DNA of 64,000 nucleotides from Hymenobacter sp. BT188 (lineage in GTDB: Bacteria; Bacteroidota; Bacteroidia; Cytophagales; Hymenobacteraceae): positions 434,001 through 498,000 of the forward strand of contig NZ_JACSCW010000004.1 of assembly GCF_014333585.1 (NCBI RefSeq). The letters are read 5' to 3'. The notes under the pieces were generated by a model that ran no database searches, was not told the DNA's origin, and was given only the letters and a program-made list of their open reading frames with translations. The position numbers and the translations under genes are program-made. This document shows, piece after piece, positions 35,659 to 44,389 of this stretch (the stretch's first letter is position 1; the number at the start of each line of letters is the position of its first letter).

Positions 35659-36561
35659 ATGCCTTCTATCTTTTCCCGTATCATTTCGGGCGAGCTACCA
35701 GCCTTTAAAGTCGCTGAAGACGCTGATCATCTGGCCTTTCTGGATATTACCCCGTTGGTAGAAGGTCACACGCTGGTCATTCCAAAGCGGGAGGTAGACT
35801 ATATATTCGATTTGCCCCCCGCCGAGCTGGCGGGCCTGCATCAGTTTGCTCAGCGCGTGGCCCAGGCCGTACGCGATGCCGTGCCGTGCAAGCGCATTGG
35901 CGTGGCCGTAATTGGGCTGGAAGTGCCGCACGCGCATATCCATCTGATTCCGATGAACCGAGTGTCGGATATGAATTTTGCGAATCCGAAAATCAAAGTA
36001 GCCGAAGCGCGCATGAAGGAATTGGCCGACGCTATTAGCGCCAAATTGCTCCCCGAAGGAGAAGCAGGCCCAACAGGCCAAGCCACGGAGCCAGCGCCTG
36101 ATTCGAAGGCAGTTCGCGAAACCAGCAAGGCCAAAATGCCCCCCAGCGCCGATACTACAGCTCCAACCTCCGATACTGTCATGGACCAACTGCAAACTAT
36201 GACCAAAGGGCTGTTCTACATGAGCGAGTCGGACGCGCCGCTGGAAGCAGTGAGCTACGCCGCCCCCAATGGCGAGCTAACCGACGCTGCGCTGCTGAAA
36301 CTGCTCGGTCAGCCCGATGGCTCACCGGTAGAAACCAAGGAGTTAACTGTGTTTTTGCGCAACCATACGGCTGATAATGGTGTGCTTGGCAATGTAGAAC
36401 TAGCCAACCGTTATAAGGCCTTGCAGATGTTTATGAAGCAGGAGCTACAAGAAGCTAAAGTTTACCGCATCGGCAAAGGCCCCCAGATTCAGGCGTTTGC
36501 ACTGGGGAAAACGGAGGAAGGCAAGCTAGTCGGGTTTAAAACAGTGCTGACGGAAACCTAG
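35659..36561 (+). CDS. HIT-family hydrolase fused to a nuclease A inhibitor-like domain
   Basis: Residues 1-130 form a HIT domain of the HINT/PKCI type (MPSIFSRIISGELPAFKV, VPHAHIHLIP with the histidine triad at 91-95), which hydrolyses nucleoside phosphoramidates or related nucleotides. An Ala/Pro/Thr linker (about 135-175) leads to a second domain, residues 175-300, that matches what I remember of Anabaena NuiA: GLFYMSESDAPLE at its start (NuiA has GLLFMSES, with the Glu that contacts the nuclease), AKVYRIGKG, and the ending TVLTET (NuiA ends VVET). NuiA inhibits NucA-type nucleases; such a nuclease is encoded at 39801-41219. The upstream frame from 35605 is not part of the HIT fold. Confidence 0.85.
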   Translation: MPSIFSRIISGELPAFKVAEDADHLAFLDITPLVEGHTLVIPKREVDYIFDLPPAELAGLHQFAQRVAQAVRDAVPCKRIGVAVIGLEVPHAHIHLIPMNRVSDMNFANPKIKVAEARMKELADAISAKLLPEGEAGPTGQATEPAPDSKAVRETSKAKMPPSADTTAPTSDTVMDQLQTMTKGLFYMSESDAPLEAVSYAAPNGELTDAALLKLLGQPDGSPVETKELTVFLRNHTADNGVLGNVELANRYKALQMFMKQELQEAKVYRIGKGPQIQAFALGKTEEGKLVGFKTVLTET

Positions 36562-36596
36562 AAAATCAACTCTTGCCATAGCTTACTTCCAGACGA

Positions 36597-38237
36597 ATGA
36601 AATACTGTGTTTCTCTGCTTAGCGCTTGCCTACTACTCAGTGAAAGTGCCCTGGCTCAATCGGTTGCTGCGCCTCCAAAACCAATTCAGAAAGCGCTGAG
36701 CAAAGTAAGCGCTGACAACTACAAGGCTCACGTACAGTACCTGGCCGATGATAAGCTGCAAGGCCGATTGCCAGGTACGCCGGGCTATCAAATGGCCGTT
36801 GAGTACGTGGCAGGGCAGCTAAAAAAGTCGGGAGTAGAGCCGGCCGGCGACAAGGGCACGTTTACGCAAGAGGTCCGGCTACGACGCGCTTTCACGGAAT
36901 CTGCTGCCACCATGCAATTGCAAAGCGCAGCAGGCCAGACTACTGTATTAAAGGCGGGCGAAGAGTTTGTTTTGTATCCGAATCCGGAAGTGCCCCGCAC
37001 GAGCGTAACGGCCGCTCCAATGGTCTTTGCTGGGTATGGCATCAGCGCCCCAAGTCTGGGCTACGACGACTACGCCGGCCTCGATGTAAAGGGCAAAGTG
37101 GTCGTCGTGACGAGGGAGGCGCCGAAGCAGTTTCCGGCCGCCGTACGCCTCTACAACATCGATGTACTGACTATCCTGCAAACGGCCGCGCGGCATGGAG
37201 CAGTAGGGGTACTATTGGCTTTTCCCAAACCCTCTACCAAGCTGCCAAACTTCGGTAGAGGCGTTGTAAGCGTGCTCGGGCCCGATGGCAAAGTGCGGGT
37301 GTCGCGTAGCTACGCTGGGGGGCAAATTCAGGTGTTGGGCGCCGTGAATGCGGCTACTCTACACCAACTGTTTGCCGGCGCGGCTACCGATACGGCTAGT
37401 GCTTTCGCCACGTTGCGTGCTGGTCGGGCGGCCTCAATCGTCTTGTTGCCGCGCCTGAGTGCCGCCCAGTCCTCGCGCTACCAGGATATAACCAGCTATA
37501 ATGTAGTAGGCAAAATACCCGGCTCCGATCCGCAGCTCCGGGCCGAATATGTGGTGCATAGCGCCCACCTCGACCACATGGGTATTGGTGCTCCCGTGCA
37601 GGGCGACTCGCTCTACAACGGCGCCCACGACAATGCTACGGGCGTGGCTAGTCTGTTGGAAATTGCCAGCGCCTACAAAAACCTCAAGCAAAAACCGCGG
37701 CGCTCCATCCTCATTGTAGCCGTTACTGGAGAGGAAATGGGGCTGCTAGGTTCAGCGTATTTTGCCCAAAACCCGACGGTGCCCAAAGCGCAATTGGTGG
37801 CCAACATTAACACCGATATGCCCACCATCATTGCTCCTTTGCTATCGGTGGTAGCGCTGGGAGCGGAGAATTCCTCCTTAGCCGGGCCCGTAGCCACAGC
37901 CAGCCAGATGATGGACCTGACGGTTGAAGACGACCCCGAGCCCACTCAAAATCGCTTTATTCGCTCCGATCAATATAGCTTTGTGGCTCAGGGGATTCCG
38001 GCACTTCATGTCAAGTATGGGAATAAGACCGCCGACGGTAAAAACAACTTAAGCGAGCAGGTACAGGCATGGCGGGCCAAGTACTATCATAAGCCCCAGG
38101 ATGATATAAATGGGGTATTTGATTTCGAAGCGGGCAAGAAGTACGCTCAGCTAAATTTCCTTATCGGCTACCAGATTGCTAACGAGGCCCAGCGCCCCAC
38201 CTGGAACCCCGGCAACTACTTTGGCCAGGCGAAATAG
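36597..38237 (+). CDS. Exported M28-family metallopeptidase with PA domain
   Basis: A signal peptide (MKYCVSLLSACLLLSESALAQ) sends this 546-residue protein out of the cytoplasm. A PA insert domain lies around residues 120-280 (PMVFAGYGI, YDDYAGLDVKGKVVVV). The M28 peptidase domain follows, with zinc ligands in VHSAHLDHMG, NGAHDNATG, TGEEMGLLGS, NINTDM and a late His in YYHKPQDD. It is probably a broad aminopeptidase. It follows the HIT gene by 35 bases and may be co-transcribed. Confidence 0.92.
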   Translation: MKYCVSLLSACLLLSESALAQSVAAPPKPIQKALSKVSADNYKAHVQYLADDKLQGRLPGTPGYQMAVEYVAGQLKKSGVEPAGDKGTFTQEVRLRRAFTESAATMQLQSAAGQTTVLKAGEEFVLYPNPEVPRTSVTAAPMVFAGYGISAPSLGYDDYAGLDVKGKVVVVTREAPKQFPAAVRLYNIDVLTILQTAARHGAVGVLLAFPKPSTKLPNFGRGVVSVLGPDGKVRVSRSYAGGQIQVLGAVNAATLHQLFAGAATDTASAFATLRAGRAASIVLLPRLSAAQSSRYQDITSYNVVGKIPGSDPQLRAEYVVHSAHLDHMGIGAPVQGDSLYNGAHDNATGVASLLEIASAYKNLKQKPRRSILIVAVTGEEMGLLGSAYFAQNPTVPKAQLVANINTDMPTIIAPLLSVVALGAENSSLAGPVATASQMMDLTVEDDPEPTQNRFIRSDQYSFVAQGIPALHVKYGNKTADGKNNLSEQVQAWRAKYYHKPQDDINGVFDFEAGKKYAQLNFLIGYQIANEAQRPTWNPGNYFGQAK

Positions 38238-38259
38238 GACCCCCAGCCAGAACCCGAAG

Positions 38260-39417
38260 CTACAGCTTCGCCCGTGCTGCCAGAAGGGCAATGCACAGTC
38301 CCATCACCGCAATAATTGAAAAGGAGATGCGCAGACTGGTAGCGCCCGCAACCAGCCCGATAAGTGGCGGGCCAATCAAAAAACCAAGAAAGCCGACTGT
38401 AGATACCGCCGCCAGCGCCACGCCCGGCGACATGACGGTGGAGCGCCCGGCTGCTCCGTACACCAGCGGCACCACCGACGAAACCCCAAACCCGACAAGC
38501 AGAAAGCCTATAATTGCTGGCCAGAGCTGAGGCAATAGCACCGCCAGTAGTAGTCCTGAGGCTGTCAGCAGGCCGCTCAACTGTAGGGTTCGGGCGCGGC
38601 CAAAGTGACTCGTGAAGCGGTCGGCCACGAAGCGCCCCGCGGCCATGGTGCTCATAAATGCGGTGTAGCCGGCACCCACCCAGGCTTTCTCGGCCTGCAC
38701 AACTTTCCGAAAATAAACACCGCTCCAATCGAACATAGCGCCTTCGCAGATCATACAGCAAAAGGCAATGACACCTAGGATAAGTAAGGATTTATCGGGT
38801 AAGACAAAGATTGGTTGGTCGGTGGCCGCACTATTGGCGTCGGCGGGCAATATGTAGCGTCCAGCCACCAGCACGCCCGCTATGATCAGGCCCGTGATCA
38901 AGGCAAAATGGGCCAGTGGATTGATGCCATACCCTATCATAATAGTGCCAACGGCCGCGCCCACAAAGCCAGCCAAGCTCCAGACACCATGAAACGATGC
39001 CATAATCGAACGGCTATAGAGCGCTTCCACGCCTACTGCTTGCGTGTTAATGGCAATGTTGAGCATGTTGGCTGCCAGCCCGAAGAACACGAGGCAGCTC
39101 ACCAATTGCAATGGATTGGCAGCAAATCCTAGCGTAAGCAAGGTAATAGCGTACAGAAATGCCCCCGCCAGCGCTACCCAGCGGCTGCCGTGCCGGGCCA
39201 CTAACCACCCCGACAGCGGTAAGGACAACATCAGGCCCACGGGTAGCGCCAGCAGCACTAGCCCGAGTTGGGTGTCAGAGAAGCCCATCTGTTGTTGAAT
39301 TGTAGGTATGCGCGATGCCCAGCTGGCAAAGCATAAGCCCTGCAAAAAGAAAATCGCACTGACGGCCACCCGATGCACGCGCGGCGAAGTAGCTTGAACA
39401 GAAGTTTGAGTAAGCAT
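38260..39417 (-). CDS. MFS transporter
   Basis: A 12-helix major facilitator carrier of about 385 residues. Seen: SWASRIPTIQQQMGFSDTQLG after helix 1, the loop GWLVARHGSRW between helices 2 and 3 (degenerate MFS motif A), and SFHGVWSLAGFVGAAVG, which is like the sugar/YbjJ-type carriers. FCCMICEGAMFDWSGVYFR marks helix 7. The substrate is unknown; sugars or small drugs are possible. The ATG at 39417 is chosen because the longer frame from 39489 would cross a terminator-like hairpin. Confidence 0.88.
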   Translation of the reverse strand: MLTQTSVQATSPRVHRVAVSAIFFLQGLCFASWASRIPTIQQQMGFSDTQLGLVLLALPVGLMLSLPLSGWLVARHGSRWVALAGAFLYAITLLTLGFAANPLQLVSCLVFFGLAANMLNIAINTQAVGVEALYSRSIMASFHGVWSLAGFVGAAVGTIMIGYGINPLAHFALITGLIIAGVLVAGRYILPADANSAATDQPIFVLPDKSLLILGVIAFCCMICEGAMFDWSGVYFRKVVQAEKAWVGAGYTAFMSTMAAGRFVADRFTSHFGRARTLQLSGLLTASGLLLAVLLPQLWPAIIGFLLVGFGVSSVVPLVYGAAGRSTVMSPGVALAAVSTVGFLGFLIGPPLIGLVAGATSLRISFSIIAVMGLCIALLAARAKL

Positions 39418-39456
39418 AAGCAGTATTAGCATAGCTCGGGCGAACGAGCATTGAGA

Positions 39457-39496
39457 CAAAAAAAGCCCATGACGCGCCGACGGACGCATGATGGGC
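39457..39496 (-). terminator. Intrinsic terminator or leader attenuator before the MFS gene
   Basis: On the minus strand GCCCAT, C, ATGCG (loop of 8) CGCGT, C, ATGGGC forms a symmetric stem with one C-C mismatch, followed by seven Ts. It lies 40 bases before the MFS ATG and downstream of a promoter-like element. Confidence 0.65.
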
Positions 39497-39555
39497 AGGA
39501 TAGTATGTGAGGAGGAAGGGGAGCGGAACGAACTAGCTTAGAAGATAGCTCGGGG

Positions 39556-39590
39556 CAAAAATACGGCGAAGTTCTTTACAAGTTGCCAAG
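39556..39590 (-). promoter_or_regulatory. Candidate promoter for the MFS gene
   Basis: Minus-strand CTTG (39590-39587), a 23-base spacer and TATTTTTG (39563-39556), which fits TAnnTTTG. Confidence 0.4.
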
Positions 39591-39680
39591 CAGAATAGTC
39601 GCTGGGGTGCAATATGGCTGTCACGGGGTGGCGTACGCAAATAGGAATTAGGAGTTTGCCATTAAATAATCACCTAGTAC

Positions 39681-39774
39681 GTCATGCAGAGCGGCGCGAA
39701 GCATCTCGCCAGCGGTAGTTAGGATTAGTAACCTCACATCAGCACGCGAGATGCTTCGCGCCGCTCTGCATGAC
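39681..39774. repeat. Intergenic palindromic repeat, copy A (94 bp)
   Basis: Perfect 29-bp inverted arms (39681-39709 and 39746-39774, beginning GTCATGCAGAGCGGCGCGAA) surround a 36-base centre containing GATTAGTAA. The same layout recurs at 57321-57413 and 60652-60744, with a half copy at 58894-58932. It lies between the MFS and nuclease genes. Confidence 0.92.
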
Positions 39775-39800
39775 CACCTTTGTAATTGTTTATTGCCTAA

Positions 39801-41219
39801 CTACCGTGTAGGCCCCGTATCCACTCGTGCCTCCAGGCGGTCTTGCGCTTCCAAAGGAATATTGCTTAGCAAATCCAGCCCAGTAGCCTCTTCAATAGCA
39901 TCGATTGATACGCGGTAGCGGCTCCAGTCGGGGCTAACGCTCTGATCGTTGGGCGTGTCTACGGCCAGCACACGGGCCTGGCCAGCAGCAATTCGGTGGA
40001 GGTCGTTGGTGCCTTCGGGTAGGATAACTAACACTTTCCAGATACGGGCGGGCACTGTAATACGGCCCTGATCGATGGTGGTGGCGCGGCCGTTGAGCCC
40101 GGTGCCGCCCTTGCCGTAGTTGCCCATGATAATGTAGACCTCGTTGCCGGCATCTACCAGCCGCCGCCCGTACTCTTCCAGCCCCGACCAAGTGCGCTGA
40201 TTATTATTAGCGGCCTGTGGTATCATATTGGTCATGAGGAAGGTAGCCGAGTTGTCGTCGAGGTCAGTGGTGCGGTCGGCAGAAGGGCAGTTGTGGCCCC
40301 TGTCGAAGCCCGAGCCGAGGTAGCTGCCGGTGGAAACCTGGTAGAAGCCGCGGGGTAGGGCAGGGTCGGGGCGGAAGTCGTCCTGGCGGGGGGCGCTGCC
40401 CATCCAGGCGCGGTTGAGGTGCCAGCTTACCCAGTTCGGAATGCCCCGGCCGGCGTTGTAGCTCATAGCGTATTGAGGCTTGCTGAGTAGGTAATTGTTG
40501 GGTGAATTCAGACTGCTAGTAGCGCCGCTAGGGTTGCCGAGGGCCATATTATCGTCGCGGCTGACCACAACGGCAGTGCGGGCTGGCGAGTTGGGCGCGG
40601 GTACGGAAGCAGGTGCCTCAGCCGGCGTAGCAGCGCTGGCCGCCGTGAGCAAGGCAATATCATCAAGGTTGAGGCGGGTGTTGCCGCCATCTGTTTTGCG
40701 GATTTCCAGCCGCAATTTGCCCCCCGGACTTACCCCGAAGGTGCTCAGGGTGAGACGCGGACCACTGGTACGCACCGCCGCGCCGGCCCGCTGGTACTGG
40801 CGACCACCATCCTGACTTACCCACAGCTCCCAGGTGCTGGGCGCGTCGTCGCCATAAGAAGCGCTGCTGATGCGCACTGACTGGATGCCTGCGGGCGCGT
40901 CGAAGTTCATGCGTAGGCGGCCACGGCCTCGCAGACGCACGGCGCGGTTGCCGTTTTTGTTATCGGTGGGCGCGGAGCCAATCATAGCATCAGTGAAGTG
41001 CCAGGAACCAGAGGGCAGAACCTCATTAGCCTCAGCATAAGCGCCTTTGCTGCCCGTTTCAAAGGTTTCGAGCAGGGCCGGCCTAGCCGACTGTACTGTT
41101 ATGGCAGGCGGGCCGCTTGGTCGCGTGGACGCAGGAGTTTCAGGTGTTTGCTGGGAGCAGGCCAATGGTGCCAGGGCTAGGAGCAAACCAGTAAACAGTA
41201 GGGAGGCGGGCAGACGCAT
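39801..41219 (-). CDS. Exported DNA/RNA non-specific endonuclease (NucA family)
   Basis: The lipoprotein-type signal MRLPASLLFTGLLLALAPLAC is followed by a Pro/Thr-rich stretch, a beta-sandwich-like domain (about residues 50-190, with LRMNFDAPAGIQSVRIS) and a betabeta-alpha-metal nuclease domain. In the nuclease, FDRGHNCPSADRT carries the catalytic His309 and AANNNQRTW supplies the metal-binding Asn, as in NucA/NUC1. It would cut DNA and RNA outside the cytoplasm. A NuiA-like inhibitor domain is encoded about 3.2 kb away. The start at 41219 is chosen because it begins the signal peptide; the frame to 41264 adds nothing family-like. Confidence 0.92.
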   Translation of the reverse strand: MRLPASLLFTGLLLALAPLACSQQTPETPASTRPSGPPAITVQSARPALLETFETGSKGAYAEANEVLPSGSWHFTDAMIGSAPTDNKNGNRAVRLRGRGRLRMNFDAPAGIQSVRISSASYGDDAPSTWELWVSQDGGRQYQRAGAAVRTSGPRLTLSTFGVSPGGKLRLEIRKTDGGNTRLNLDDIALLTAASAATPAEAPASVPAPNSPARTAVVVSRDDNMALGNPSGATSSLNSPNNYLLSKPQYAMSYNAGRGIPNWVSWHLNRAWMGSAPRQDDFRPDPALPRGFYQVSTGSYLGSGFDRGHNCPSADRTTDLDDNSATFLMTNMIPQAANNNQRTWSGLEEYGRRLVDAGNEVYIIMGNYGKGGTGLNGRATTIDQGRITVPARIWKVLVILPEGTNDLHRIAAGQARVLAVDTPNDQSVSPDWSRYRVSIDAIEEATGLDLLSNIPLEAQDRLEARVDTGPTR

Positions 41220-41290
41220 GGCTGGGGAGCTTTTTGGAGTTACAACAATACAAAGAAGCCCCAATAAGCTAACTTATTAGAACAGGGTAG

Positions 41291-41387
41291 AGACGCGTAT
41301 TCGCGTCTAATCGTTGAACCACAGGTCAGTCAGCGCAGCGAATGACCTTCACAGCGTCACCTGCACAACGACTGCAACGATCAGACG
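41291..41387. repeat. Second type of intergenic inverted-repeat element
   Basis: It opens with the small hairpin AGACGCG-TATT-CGCGTCT. Outer arms CGTCTAATCGTTG (41304-41316) and CAACGATCAGACG (41375-41387) pair with one mismatch, with a nested AGGTCA/TGACCT. Only one copy is in the window. It lies between divergent genes. Confidence 0.6.
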
Positions 41388-41446
41388 TGACACCACAGTA
41401 CAAGATGAATGTGCCTAAATATTCGGATAAATTGATACTTTGAGGT

Positions 41447-41893
41447 ATGAAGAAACTACTCTACGTCAGTTTACTATTTTTATCAATCCAAGTAGTGCAG
41501 GCTCAAACCGCTACTGCTCTATCGGGAGCTCAGATTGCCAGCAAAGACGATGACACGATGGTGCTGGCTCTGAGTGGTACATATGCGGAGAGTTGGCGGC
41601 GGCTGGCGCAGGTGCTCGTGCAGCGGGGCTACAGCATCGCGCACAGCGATAATTCTCTGTTTACGCTCACTACGAATGGGCTGTTCAAGCGTGGTGTCGG
41701 GGTAGTAAGCGTAGCGGGTACCGTCGTAAATGAGACGCTACAGGTACGTCTGTACTGGGGTAGTGCTTCGGAAACCGGCGGTGGTCAGCCCGTGCTTACC
41801 CGCCGCAAGCAGGGTGACAGATGGGTGGAGCTAGTAGCCATAGGACAGGCATTTGGCGGACCCGTAAGCTACACGACATCCGTACCTGACTAG
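41447..41893 (+). CDS. Secreted hypothetical protein (148 aa)
   Basis: I do not recognise this protein. A signal peptide (MKKLLYVSLLFLSIQVVQAQ, cleavage after AQA/Q) is clear. The mature part alternates beta and helix: MVLALSGTYAESWRRLAQVLVQRGYSIAHSD, TLTTNGLFKRGVGVVSVAGTVV, LQVRLYWGSAS. The SWRRLAQVLVQRGYSI helix resembles the repeating helix-grip units of BamC-like lipoproteins, a weak similarity. A TACTTTG element 14 bases before the ATG may be its -10. It stands alone between divergent nuclease and DUF885 genes. Confidence 0.7.
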   Translation: MKKLLYVSLLFLSIQVVQAQTATALSGAQIASKDDDTMVLALSGTYAESWRRLAQVLVQRGYSIAHSDNSLFTLTTNGLFKRGVGVVSVAGTVVNETLQVRLYWGSASETGGGQPVLTRRKQGDRWVELVAIGQAFGGPVSYTTSVPD

Positions 41894-42031
41894 AAAGGCA
41901 GCCCCCCCTCGTGCCAAAAAGCCCCCCGGCGCTGGCTAAGCAAGAGAAAGTGGGCTAGAGTGTTAGGCTCTGCCAAAACCCTAGCATTACCCGCCCCTGA
42001 CCATTACCTTGCTACCCAAACTGCCCTTTCT

Positions 42032-43819
42032 ATGCGCTCAACTACTACCCTAAAATCATTGCTGGCCGTCAGTACGTTAGCGGCTGCCTCACTTCTCGGT
42101 AGCTGCGGCAGCTCCGATACTACTGCTACCGCCGACCCCGCCGCTGAAGTTAATGAGAGCTTTGAGCGCTTCAAGAGCCAGTTTATCGACTCGCTCTGGT
42201 ACTACAATCCACGACTGGCCTCGGCAAAGGGTAATCATCGTTATGATTCCCTGCTGGTTATCCCGACGGCGGCACGGCGGGAAGTAGAGACCGCAGCCCA
42301 AGCCCGCATGCGTAAGCGCCTGACGGGCTTTGCGGTCAATGATTTAGCAGCAAATAACCAGACGGATTATCAGTTGCTGCTTAACTACCTGGATAAGTCG
42401 CGCTTTTACACCGATACTCTCCGTAGCTGGTCTTGGGACCCTTCGAGCTATAACCTAGGCGCCTCAGTAGCCGAAATCCTCAACGGCCGCTACTATCCGT
42501 TGGACCGTCGTTTACGGGCAATTTCTATTAAAATCGACCACGCCCCTGATTACTACGAGGCGGCCCAAACCAACATCAAGCAGCCTACCCGCGAGCACAC
42601 CGAGCTAGCCATCTTACAGAATGAGGGCGGCTTGCAGGTATTCGGGCCAGCGTTGCAGGACTCTATCAAGCGCTCCGGGCTGGATGCGCGTGAGAAGAAA
42701 GAACTGCAAGACCGCATTGCCACCACGCGCCTGGTAATTGAGAACTATCTGAAGTTTTTGCGCGGCGAAGTGCTGGCGGGGGGCAAATTTCGCAGCTTCC
42801 GCCTGGGCAAAGAGCTGTTCGACCGCAAGTTTACTTTGGATATTCAGTCGGCTTACTCCGCCGATCAGGTGTATCAGAAAGCCCAGGATAACCGTGCTTA
42901 TCTCTTGCGTGATATGGGCCGCCGCGCTGCCCGTTTGTGGCCCAAGTACTTTGCTGGTCAGCCCATGCCCACCGATTCGGTAGCCATGATCCAGCGGGTA
43001 ATCAGTCGCTTATCCGAGAAGCACGCGACGCAAGCGGGTTTTGTGGAGGCCGTGAAAGCTCAGATTCCGGTGCTGGTGAAGTTCGTCAACGATAAAAAGC
43101 TGCTCACTCAGGACCCAAGCAAGCCGCTTGTCGTGCGCGAGACGCCGCTCTATATGCGCGGTAGCGGTGCAGGTGCCAGCATTTCGGCCCCCGGCCCTTA
43201 TGATAAGGCTGCCAACACCTATTACAACGTGGAGCCGCTGGATAACCTCACGCCTGCTCAGGCCGAGAGCTATCTGCGTGAGTATAACGACTATACCCTT
43301 CAGATTCTGAATATCCACGAGGCTATTCCGGGCCATTATACCCAACTGGTGTATGCTAATCGCTCGCCCTCGCTGGTAAAGGCCATTTTCGCCAACGGCG
43401 CGATGGTAGAAGGCTGGGCCGTGTATGCTGAGCGTATGATGCTGGAAAACGGCTACGGCCAGAATAGCGACGAAATCTGGCTGATGTGGGACAAATGGAA
43501 TATGCGCGTGACCCTCAACACCATCCTAGACCATGAGGTACACGTGGGGAATATTTCCCGCGAAGCGGCCCTGAAGATGCTCCAGCGTGATGGCTTTCAG
43601 GAAGAAAGTGAGACGACTAATAAGTGGCGTCGGGCCACGCTCTCGCAGGTGCAGCTCAGCAGCTACTTCAGCGGCTACACTGCCATCTACGACTTGCGCG
43701 AAGAGCTGAAGAAAGAGCTGGGGGACAAATTTGACCTGAAATCATTCAACGAGCAGTTTCTTAGCTACGGCAGCGCACCCGTCAAATACATTCGAGCCAT
43801 GATGCTGAAAGCAGTTTAA
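42032..43819 (+). CDS. DUF885 family lipoprotein, probable metallopeptidase
   Basis: A 595-residue DUF885 protein. The signal sequence runs to a lipobox-like LLGSC, so the protein is probably an outer-face lipoprotein. The putative zinc site is HEAIPGHYTQLVYAN (HExxxGH pattern), with a downstream Glu in VEGWAVYAERMML, which together match the proposed gluzincin-like centre of DUF885. AVFRxTP-like elements and the SYFSGYTAIYDLREELK ending are usual. I chose the ATG at 42032 because it begins the signal peptide; 24 upstream residues to 41960 are not family-like. Confidence 0.88.
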   Translation: MRSTTTLKSLLAVSTLAAASLLGSCGSSDTTATADPAAEVNESFERFKSQFIDSLWYYNPRLASAKGNHRYDSLLVIPTAARREVETAAQARMRKRLTGFAVNDLAANNQTDYQLLLNYLDKSRFYTDTLRSWSWDPSSYNLGASVAEILNGRYYPLDRRLRAISIKIDHAPDYYEAAQTNIKQPTREHTELAILQNEGGLQVFGPALQDSIKRSGLDAREKKELQDRIATTRLVIENYLKFLRGEVLAGGKFRSFRLGKELFDRKFTLDIQSAYSADQVYQKAQDNRAYLLRDMGRRAARLWPKYFAGQPMPTDSVAMIQRVISRLSEKHATQAGFVEAVKAQIPVLVKFVNDKKLLTQDPSKPLVVRETPLYMRGSGAGASISAPGPYDKAANTYYNVEPLDNLTPAQAESYLREYNDYTLQILNIHEAIPGHYTQLVYANRSPSLVKAIFANGAMVEGWAVYAERMMLENGYGQNSDEIWLMWDKWNMRVTLNTILDHEVHVGNISREAALKMLQRDGFQEESETTNKWRRATLSQVQLSSYFSGYTAIYDLREELKKELGDKFDLKSFNEQFLSYGSAPVKYIRAMMLKAV

Positions 43820-43941
43820 GTAACTGAAGTATAGCTATGTACTAAGGGGGCCGCGCCAATTGGGAATCTTTTGGGCGGCTTTCTTGTCTGCGGGCCGTGC
43901 TGTTGGGTTTGGGGTTGTCTTTGTTTGTATTGGCTGCTACT

Positions 43942-44298
43942 ATGAAAGATTCTACCCCCGTGGGCATTTTAGATACCGATGATGAAGGCCTGCGCCGCCT
44001 CATTCATGAGCATCTGAAAGTGTTTGTTAAGTTTACCTCACCCAACTGTGAGATCTGTGAGCAGCTTGCGCCGCACCTTGCCCAATTTGCTGATCAGGAG
44101 ATGTTTGCGTCCATCCGTTTCCTGCGTCTGAACTCCGATGAAAATCCGGTGGCTCAAAAGATGATGAAGGAAAAGGTGGCGCCTTTCTTTGTATCGTATT
44201 GCCAGGGCCATTTGCTGGAGTGCGACACGCTGTATGTTGAAGAAGAAGTACGAAATATGCTCACCCGGCTACGGCATTTCATGCCTCAGAAAGCCTAG
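43942..44298 (+). CDS. Thioredoxin-fold protein with CxxC
   Basis: A 118-residue thioredoxin-like protein: VFVKFTSPNCEICEQLAPHLAQF contains the CEIC redox pair, and the later cis-Pro is in KVAPFFVSY. From the ATG at 43942 it is cytoplasmic. If the upstream start at 43897 (MLLGLGLSLFVLAAT) is used it would have a membrane anchor, and I cannot exclude that. Similar small proteins of Bacteroidota are annotated thioredoxin family without a known partner. It sits between DUF885 and the aldehyde dehydrogenase gene on opposite strand. Confidence 0.82.
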   Translation: MKDSTPVGILDTDDEGLRRLIHEHLKVFVKFTSPNCEICEQLAPHLAQFADQEMFASIRFLRLNSDENPVAQKMMKEKVAPFFVSYCQGHLLECDTLYVEEEVRNMLTRLRHFMPQKA

Positions 44299-44389
44299 AA
44301 CGCTTAAGCTTGGCAAGTGCTGCCACCCCGACCTACACCGTTGATTAACAATCATTAGGCACAGGGTAAATGATAGGTATTGGGGCTGG

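Noticed and set aside
39681..39774. Palindromic repeat could be an attachment site or CRISPR leader
   Set aside because: It is dispersed in four places rather than in an array, and no integrase or cas gene is nearby.
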